Both the position numbers and the translations under genes were made by a program. Shown here piece after piece: positions 5,236-10,300 of a DNA stretch of 10,300 bases. Each line of letters starts with the position of its first letter. The first letter of the stretch is position 1. Origin of the DNA: Oscillospiraceae bacterium (GTDB lineage Bacteria > Bacillota > Clostridia > Oscillospirales > Ruminococcaceae); contig JAHZHS010000021.1 in NCBI GenBank assembly GCA_019420135.1, positions 1 to 10,300 on the forward strand, given 5' to 3'. Under the pieces are notes generated by a model. That model worked only from the letters and a program-made list of their open reading frames with translations, had not been told where the DNA came from and made no database searches.

Positions 5236-7803
5236 ATGAAATCTCGAATCCGTCAGCTGGTGAGCATGGTCTGCTCGCTGGCGCTGTGTGCAGCCCTGGT
5301 GCCCGCCGCCGTTTTTGCGGAGGCCCCGGAGGACGCCCCGGCCGCGGCCCCGGCCGTGACCCCGGCGGTGGCACAGATCGGCGACACCACCTACCCGGGC
5401 CTGCAGCGGGCGGTGAACGCAGCGCAGGCAGGCGCCACCATCACCCTGCTGAGCGACATCCATGAAACCGTCTTTATTCCCAAGGATGCGCGGATCACGC
5501 TGGACCTGAACGGCAAGACGGTCTCCACCGAGGAAGCCCCGGTCCTGGTGGTGGAAGGGGGCAGCCTGACCGTCCGCGACAGCAGCGCCGAAGAAGCCCC
5601 TGTGGTGAGCGCCGACTACAAGACGGTCACCTACCCTTCCGGAAAGCTGGAGACCGGCAGATCCACCGTCGTCCAGGTGTATGGCGGCGGCAGATTTGTG
5701 CTGGAAAGCGGCACCATCCGCTCCACCGGCTACTGCGGCGTGTATGTGGGCGCCGCCAACAAGGGCAGCGGCACGGCCGAAATCAAGGGCGGCTACATCC
5801 ATGCCCGGGAGTACGGCGTGGGCGCCGTCAATGACGGAAGCATCCTGAACATCACCGGCGGCGTCATCGTGGCCGACGACAATGCCGCGTTGGCCGGCAA
5901 CGGCAAAGACGGCATGGGCGGCACCTCCGTCAACATTTCGGGCGGTACCGTGATCGGCCATATGGGACGACCCGGATACCTTGCCTGCGGCGTCTACCAT
6001 CCCCAGTCGGGCAGCCTGATCGTCACCGGCGGCACCATTGTGGCCGACGGCGGCGTGGGCGTGCTCATACGGGGCGGCAGCGCCGACATCACCGGCGGCA
6101 CCATCATCGCCACCGGCACCAGGGAAGGCCGGGTCGGCGACAGCCCCGTCGCCATCGGCCACCACGGCGTGGCGGTGGACACCCGCAGCGGCTATGCCGG
6201 CATGACGTCGGAGGACGTGGTGACCATCGGCGGCAATGCCAGCATCCGGTCGGAAGACCCCAGCCTCTCGGTGATCACCGATGTCCTGGGCGGCGAACGG
6301 AACCGCCTTATCGTATCGGGGGGCACCTTCAGCGACAATGTCACCGAATTTGTCATCGACGGCAGCAAGGCGGTGCAGGATGAAAAGGGCAACTGGGTCC
6401 TGGCCCCCGATGAGGAGCTGGCCGTGGCCGTCTACGGCGGCGAAGCCTACCTGTCCCTGAAGGAAGCCCTGGAGAAAGCGGGCAAGGGCCCCGCGGCCAT
6501 CCGCCTGCTCAACAGCACCACTGAGTCGGTGACCATCCCCGCCGGCGCCGACATCACCCTGGACCTGGCCGAGGGCGCCGTCCTCACCGGTACCGGTCTG
6601 GACCATGCCATCACCAACAACGGCACCCTCACCATCACCGGCAAGGGTACCGTCAAGGCCATGGCCGCCAACAAGGCCGCCGTGGAAAACACCGGCGTCG
6701 TCAACCTCAAGGGCGGCAATTTTACCCGGGAGGTGGCGGCCTCCGGCCCCAACTGGTATGTGCTGGACAATAACGCGGGCACCATGAACATTTCCGACAC
6801 CGCCAATGTCTTTGCCGAGGCCCCCAATGCCTCCCTGATCCGCAACGTGGGCGCTTCCGCCGACAAGAAGGCCACCCTCAGCATTTCCGGCGGTATCATC
6901 ACCCAGAAGCGCTTCATCGCCGTCAAGAACGACGATTACGGTGTGCTGAACATCACCGGCGGCACCATCACCTCCGACGACCAGGCCGTCCAGAACTGGC
7001 ATGCGGCGGCCATCACCGGCGGCACCATGAACGGCCCGGTCATCTCCTGGGCCTACGTCATGCCCGACATGGACAGCACCCTCGCCATTTCCGGCAGCGC
7101 GGTGATCAACGGGGATGTGAAGTCCGTCACCTATGACGGCAAAGCCGTGCCCCGGGTCACCATCACCGGCGGCACCGTCAATGGCACCCTGAGCAAGGGC
7201 CGTTTCGGCAGCAATGCCATCCAGGCCCTGCCTGCCGATTCCGCCGCCGCAGCCCTGACCGTCTCGGGCGGCACCTTCAAAAACGCCGTCCCCGAGGCAT
7301 TCTGCGCCGAGAACTTCCACCCCAACAAGAATGCCGACGGCACCTACTCGGTCCACACCCATCAGTTCGGACCCTGGGTCACCACCGTGGAGCCCGGACC
7401 GTCCACGCAGGGCAAACAGGTGCAGACCTGCAGCGTCTGCGGCTATGAGATGGCCAAGACCCTGCCGCCCACTGGCGGCAGCGGTAAGCCCGGCAATGAC
7501 CCGCCCAAGAAGGATCCCGCGGGCAATCCGGCCACCCCGGCTCCGGCGACTCCGGCCCCGGCGACTCCCGCCCCGGCCACTCCGGCGCCGGCGGTCACCC
7601 CGGCCCCGGCCGTCACCTCTGCCCCGGCAGCTACCCCTGCCCCGGCGGTTTCCGGCAGCAAGGGGGCCTCGGTGCCCAAGACCAGCGACGATATGCCGCT
7701 GGGCCTTCTGGCCGGACTGGCCGCCGCTGCGGCGCTGGCCATGACCCTGCTGTTGCTGCTGCGCAAGCGCCGCGGGTTCGGTGCACCGGGCGACAAACAC
7801 TGA
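5236..7803 (+). CDS. Secreted, wall-anchored beta-helix surface protein
   Basis: 855 residues with a strong ribosome site (GAGGAGGAA, 5222-5230). A signal peptide (about 1-28, ending AVFA) precedes two copies of the same module: residues 47-94 and 396-447 both run from a Tyr/Ser/Leu-type helix (LQRAVNAAQAG; LKEALEKAGKG) through ITLL or IRLL and an IP motif to ITLDL. Each leads into a right-handed beta-helix-like region full of ITGG(T/V)I-type strand turns (about 100-375 and 450-700). Then come HTHQFGPW (707-714), a CSVC motif (732-735) with CGYE context, a TPAP-repeat linker (about 766-809), VPKTSDD (813-819), a hydrophobic segment (820-842) and RKRR. The last three form a sortase-like wall-sorting signal with PKTSD in place of LPxTG. 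The fold suggests a surface adhesin or glycan-binding protein; catalytic residues of pectate lyases were not recognised. The ligand is unknown. Confidence 0.88.
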   Translation: MKSRIRQLVSMVCSLALCAALVPAAVFAEAPEDAPAAAPAVTPAVAQIGDTTYPGLQRAVNAAQAGATITLLSDIHETVFIPKDARITLDLNGKTVSTEEAPVLVVEGGSLTVRDSSAEEAPVVSADYKTVTYPSGKLETGRSTVVQVYGGGRFVLESGTIRSTGYCGVYVGAANKGSGTAEIKGGYIHAREYGVGAVNDGSILNITGGVIVADDNAALAGNGKDGMGGTSVNISGGTVIGHMGRPGYLACGVYHPQSGSLIVTGGTIVADGGVGVLIRGGSADITGGTIIATGTREGRVGDSPVAIGHHGVAVDTRSGYAGMTSEDVVTIGGNASIRSEDPSLSVITDVLGGERNRLIVSGGTFSDNVTEFVIDGSKAVQDEKGNWVLAPDEELAVAVYGGEAYLSLKEALEKAGKGPAAIRLLNSTTESVTIPAGADITLDLAEGAVLTGTGLDHAITNNGTLTITGKGTVKAMAANKAAVENTGVVNLKGGNFTREVAASGPNWYVLDNNAGTMNISDTANVFAEAPNASLIRNVGASADKKATLSISGGIITQKRFIAVKNDDYGVLNITGGTITSDDQAVQNWHAAAITGGTMNGPVISWAYVMPDMDSTLAISGSAVINGDVKSVTYDGKAVPRVTITGGTVNGTLSKGRFGSNAIQALPADSAAAALTVSGGTFKNAVPEAFCAENFHPNKNADGTYSVHTHQFGPWVTTVEPGPSTQGKQVQTCSVCGYEMAKTLPPTGGSGKPGNDPPKKDPAGNPATPAPATPAPATPAPATPAPAVTPAPAVTSAPAATPAPAVSGSKGASVPKTSDDMPLGLLAGLAAAAALAMTLLLLLRKRRGFGAPGDKH
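7527..7650 (+). repeat. Tandem TPAP-coding repeat
   Basis: Short degenerate 12-15-bp units rich in ACTCCGGCCCCGGCG code for repeated Thr-Pro-Ala-Pro, then Ala-Val-Thr-Pro and Ala-Ala-Thr-Pro variants. It forms an extended stalk between the CxxC module and the wall anchor. Such repeats vary easily in number by slippage or recombination. Confidence 0.8.
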
Positions 7804-7834
7804 AAACCAGATACTCTCCCATGCCGTGCTGCCA

Positions 7835-7869
7835 CAGGGGCCGTCCTTCCGGGGACGGCCCCTGTTTTT
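7835..7869 (+). terminator. Intrinsic terminator after the beta-helix gene
   Basis: A 12-bp perfect stem CAGGGGCCGTCC/GGACGGCCCCTG (7835-7846/7853-7864), 6-nt loop, followed by five T (7865-7869). It ends the surface-protein transcript before the next promoter. Confidence 0.92.
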
Positions 7870-7882
7870 GCGTCCGCCCTGC

Positions 7883-7912
7883 TTGCACCCTCCGCCCCCG
7901 CCCGCTTATAAT
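7883..7912 (+). promoter_or_regulatory. Promoter of the HAD/SpoU pair
   Basis: TTGCAC (7883-7888) and a perfect TATAAT (7907-7912) are 18 bp apart, the same layout as the regulator's promoter. The predicted start near 7919 leaves a leader of about 26 nt, enough for the GGGGAGGAA ribosome site (7930-7938). Confidence 0.75.
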
Positions 7913-7944
7913 AGAGATCACAAACCGATGGGGAGGAATCCGCC

Positions 7945-8427
7945 GTGGAGGTCATCTTTCTGGATGTAGACGGAGTGCTGTGCACCCCCCTGAGCTTTGC
8001 CCTCAGCCGTCTGCTCCGCCGCCCCCTGGACCGTCAGTGCTTTGACCCGGCGGCTCTCTTCTGGCTGCGGCGGCTGGTGCGAAAGACGGGGGCGGAGATC
8101 GTCCTGTCCTCCTCCTGGCGGATGGAACTGTACCTGGAGGAACCGGCCTGCCGGGCGGCGGTGGAAAACCTCTACCGCGCTCTGGAGGCAAACGGCACCC
8201 CCATCACCGGCACCACCCCTCTGCTGCCCGACGCCGACAAGGGGGAGGAGATTGCCGCCTGGCTGGCGGACCATCCCTGCGAGAGCTATGCGGTGCTGGA
8301 CGACCGGGACTGCTTTGCCGGCTTCCCGGAGGTGAAGGCCCGCTGGGTGCCGGTGGACGCCCGGCGGGGGTTCCGGTATGAAAACTATCTGGCGGCGCGG
8401 CGGCTGCTGCGCCCGATTTCTCATTGA
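7945..8427 (+). CDS. Small HAD-family protein, SAK RNA-repair-like HAD domain
   Basis: 160 residues starting at GTG, 6 nt after GGGGAGGAA. HAD motif I is FLDVDGVL with Asp7 as nucleophile and Asp9 as acid/base. Motif II is LSSSWR (54-59), the Ser-Ser-Ser-Trp-Arg form typical of HAD domains in 'Swiss Army Knife' RNA-repair-like proteins. Lys99 in DADKGEEI is the likely motif III lysine, and VLDDRD (117-122) gives the metal-binding Asp119/Asp120. The short insert between motifs I and II means a small cap or none, compatible with a large substrate such as nucleic acid or protein end. It is probably a phosphatase or phosphotransferase; the RNA-end-processing idea comes only from family resemblance. 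It is cotranscribed with the SpoU methyltransferase 18 bp downstream. Confidence 0.8.
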   Translation: MEVIFLDVDGVLCTPLSFALSRLLRRPLDRQCFDPAALFWLRRLVRKTGAEIVLSSSWRMELYLEEPACRAAVENLYRALEANGTPITGTTPLLPDADKGEEIAAWLADHPCESYAVLDDRDCFAGFPEVKARWVPVDARRGFRYENYLAARRLLRPISH

Positions 8428-8445
8428 AGGAGGGGCTGTCCGCCC

Positions 8446-9276
8446 ATGTCACAGATCATCCAACTGACCGATTTGTCCGCTCCCGAGCTGGACGTCTATG
8501 CCCGGCTTACCGACACCCAGCTGCGCAGCCGGGCCGAGCCGGAGAAGGGCATCTTCATTGCCGAGAGCCCCAAGGTCATCACCACGGCGCTGAACGCGGG
8601 GTATACCCCTCTGTCCTTCCTGATGGAGACCCGGCACATCGCGGGGGATGCCGCGCCCCTGCTGGCCCGCTGCCCCGACGCCCCCGTCTACACCGGCAGC
8701 CGGGAACTGCTGCGCCAGCTCACCGGCTTTGCCCTGACCCGGGGGGTGCTGTGCGCCATGCACCGCCCCGCCCTGCCCGCCGTGGAGGAGGTCTGCGCCG
8801 GGGCCCGGCGCATCGCCGTGCTGGAGGGGGTGGTGGACTCCACCAACATCGGGGCCATCTTCCGGTCGGCGGCCGCTCTGGGAATCGACGGGGTGCTCCT
8901 CACCCCCACCTGCTGCGACCCCCTCTGCCGCCGGGCCATCCGGGTGAGCATGGGCACCGTCTTTCAGATGCCCTGGACCTATATCGGGGACAACCCCGCC
9001 CAGTGGCCCCACCCCGGCCTGGACCGGCTGAAGGCCATGGGCTTTGCCACCGCGGCCATGGCCCTCACCGACCAGTCGGTGAGCCTGCGGGACCCGGCCC
9101 TGGCCGCCGAGGAAAAGCTGGCCATTGTCCTGGGCACCGAGGGGGACGGCCTGGCGGACCATACGGTGGCGGGGTGCGATTACACCGTGCGCATTCCCAT
9201 GGCCCACGGTGTGGATTCCCTCAACGTGGCGGCGGCCGGGGCGGTGGCCTTCTGGCAGCTGGCCGCGCCCCAGTGA
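8446..9276 (+). CDS. SpoU/TrmH-type RNA 2'-O-ribose methyltransferase
   Basis: 276 residues. A substrate-binding N-terminal domain (about 1-110) with GIFIAESPKVI precedes the SPOUT catalytic domain. Motif 1 is DSTNIGAIFRSAAALG (131-146) with the conserved Asn134 and Arg140; motif 2 is LGTEGDGL (229-236); motif 3 is IPMAHGVDSLNVAAA (250-264) with Ser258-Leu-Asn260. These form the trefoil knot that binds S-adenosylmethionine and methylate ribose 2'-OH in rRNA or tRNA as a dimer. The target nucleotide cannot be told from sequence. AAGGAGG (8427-8433) overlaps the stop codon of the HAD gene, so the two are translationally close and share one promoter. The ATG at 8446 is the first in frame after that site. 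Confidence 0.92.
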   Translation: MSQIIQLTDLSAPELDVYARLTDTQLRSRAEPEKGIFIAESPKVITTALNAGYTPLSFLMETRHIAGDAAPLLARCPDAPVYTGSRELLRQLTGFALTRGVLCAMHRPALPAVEEVCAGARRIAVLEGVVDSTNIGAIFRSAAALGIDGVLLTPTCCDPLCRRAIRVSMGTVFQMPWTYIGDNPAQWPHPGLDRLKAMGFATAAMALTDQSVSLRDPALAAEEKLAIVLGTEGDGLADHTVAGCDYTVRIPMAHGVDSLNVAAAGAVAFWQLAAPQ

Positions 9277-9289
9277 ACGGACAAAATAA

Positions 9290-9334
9290 AAATCCCCGCC
9301 CCTCCGGCAGAACCAACCGGTAGGGCGGGGATTT
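9290..9334. terminator. Bidirectional terminator between the SpoU and MATE genes
   Basis: A 12-bp stem AAATCCCCGCCC/GGGCGGGGATTT (9290-9301/9323-9334) with an inner CCGG/CCGG (9304-9307/9317-9320). On the minus strand it is followed by TTTTTATTTTG, a strong U-tract for the MATE gene; on the plus strand only ATTTCT follows, so it is weaker for the SpoU gene. Confidence 0.88.
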
Positions 9335-9367
9335 CTGTATGCAGTTTCAGGGAAGGCGGGCCAACAC

Positions 9368-10300
9368 TCAGACGGCGGCTTTCTCCCGTTCCATGGCGGA
9401 GAGTTCCGGCATGACGGTCAGGCGCATGGTGATGTAGCAGGCCAGGCCGCCGATGACGTTGGAGATGGGCTCGGCCAGAAAGACGCCGTTGACCCCCAGT
9501 CCGGCCACGTGGGGCAGAATCAGGGTCAGGGGCACCACGATGACGGCCTTGCGCAGCAGGGAGAAGAAGATGGCCATTTTTGCCTTGCCCAGGGACTTGA
9601 AGACGCTCTGTCCCGTGAACTGGAAGGCCATCATGACGAAGCCGAAGAAGTAGATGTGCAGGGAGGGCACGGCGGCCTCCAGCAGGGCGGGGTCCTGGTT
9701 GAAGATGCGGATGAACAGGGTGGGAAAGGCGGAGATCAGCCCCCAGATGAGGAGGGTGTAGCCGAAGCCCAGCTGGGTCATGAAGCGGATGGCCTGCCGC
9801 ACCCGGGCGATGCTGCGGGCGCCGTAGTTGTAGCTGATGATGGGGGAGGTGCCGTCGGTGAGGGCCATGACGGGGGTCTGGGCGATCTGGCGCACCGAGT
9901 TGATGACGGTCATGACGCTGACGTAGATGTCCCCGCCGAAGGTCTGCAAGGTGGAGTTGCAGGCCACCTGGACCAGGCTGTCGGTGAAGGACATGACGAA
10001 GCTGGAGGTGCCCAGGGCCACAATGCGCCCGATGCAGGCAAAATCGGGGCGGAAGCCCTTCCATTCCAGGGTCAGCTCCGCCTGGGGCCCGGTGAGAAAG
10101 CGCACCACCCACACGGCGGAGAGAAACTGGGAAAAGACGGTGGCGATGGCGGCGCCCCGCACCCCCATGCCCAGCAGGAAGATGAATACCGGGTCCAGCA
10201 GGATGTTGACGGCGGCACCAAGCAATACAGTGAGCATGCCGATCTTGGCAAAGCCCTGGCTGTTGATGTAGGGGTTGAGGCCCAGGGAGGTCATGACAAA
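9368..10300 (-). CDS. MATE-family multidrug efflux transporter (C-terminal part)
   Basis: The frame is open to the right edge, and the Met at 10294 lies inside a conserved internal segment (NPYINSQGFAKIGML), so it is not the start; about 310 residues of a usual 440-460 are present and the N-terminal third is outside the window. Visible motifs are NILLDPVFIF, GTSPIISYNYGAR (the family's conserved loop of the second half), and GVFLAEPISN near the end, with about eight or nine membrane segments. MATE proteins export drugs or metabolites using Na+ or H+ gradients; the substrate is unknown. It converges with the SpoU gene and terminates at 9290-9334. Its promoter is not visible. Confidence 0.9.
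   Translation of the reverse strand, partial: FVMTSLGLNPYINSQGFAKIGMLTVLLGAAVNILLDPVFIFLLGMGVRGAAIATVFSQFLSAVWVVRFLTGPQAELTLEWKGFRPDFACIGRIVALGTSSFVMSFTDSLVQVACNSTLQTFGGDIYVSVMTVINSVRQIAQTPVMALTDGTSPIISYNYGARSIARVRQAIRFMTQLGFGYTLLIWGLISAFPTLFIRIFNQDPALLEAAVPSLHIYFFGFVMMAFQFTGQSVFKSLGKAKMAIFFSLLRKAVIVVPLTLILPHVAGLGVNGVFLAEPISNVIGGLACYITMRLTVMPELSAMEREKAAV

Noticed and set aside
4078..7800. A 1240-codon open frame on the minus strand, antisense to the regulator and beta-helix genes
   Set aside because: The translation is low-complexity (Gly/His/Ala/Arg), crosses a terminator and two genes with clear homology on the other strand, and has no family motifs. It arises from GC-rich codon bias and the repetitive Gly/Thr/Ile codons of the beta-helix.
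8424..9323. Alternative long plus-strand frame over the SpoU gene
   Set aside because: It is Arg/Gly/Pro/His-rich and out of frame with the SPOUT motifs, which lie in the 8446-9276 frame.
9180..10112. Minus-strand frame overlapping the MATE gene
   Set aside because: It is a Pro/His/Arg-rich shadow without membrane segments; the MATE motifs are in the frame ending at 9368.

Overview
The window looks like chromosome of a GC-rich gut Clostridia, most like the Oscillospiraceae/Ruminococcaceae (Faecalibacterium/Gemmiger/Subdoligranulum-type). The reasons are strong GGAGG ribosome sites, sigma-A-type promoters in GC-rich DNA, Pro/Ala/Thr-rich surface-protein linkers, a sortase-like tail, and protein families typical of that group. 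This is inference from style; no marker gene is present.

Layout, left to right. Positions 1-182 hold a dense nest of inverted repeats with no gene, probably a dispersed palindromic intergenic element, directly upstream of a small lipoprotein gene of unknown function (204-788, +). A strong bidirectional terminator (815-847) separates it from a convergent two-gene beta-glucoside operon on the minus strand. In that operon a GH1 6-phospho-beta-glucosidase (3753-2320) comes first and a PTS EIIBC permease (2284-881) second. A 348-bp control region rich in palindromes lies between this operon and a divergent RpiR-type regulator (4102-4959, +), which very likely controls it. The permease imports and phosphorylates a beta-glucoside, the hydrolase splits the 6-phospho-product, and the regulator's SIS domain probably senses a sugar phosphate.

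Next comes an 855-residue secreted protein (5236-7803, +) with a signal peptide, two repeated beta-helix modules, a CxxC module, a Thr/Pro/Ala linker and a C-terminal PKTSD-type wall anchor. A terminator follows. Then a promoter drives a two-gene unit: a small HAD-family protein resembling the HAD domain of 'Swiss Army Knife' RNA-repair proteins (7945-8427), 18 bp ahead of a SpoU/TrmH-type RNA 2'-O-methyltransferase (8446-9276). A second bidirectional terminator (9290-9334) separates it from a convergent MATE-family efflux transporter (minus strand) that runs off the right edge.

Most of the window is ordinary accessory metabolism and surface biology. The items most worth a second look are the foldback element at 1-182, the palindrome-rich regulator/bgl control region, the architecture and CxxC module of the beta-helix protein, and the HAD-SpoU pairing. 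I did not find a clear new defence or mobile system.
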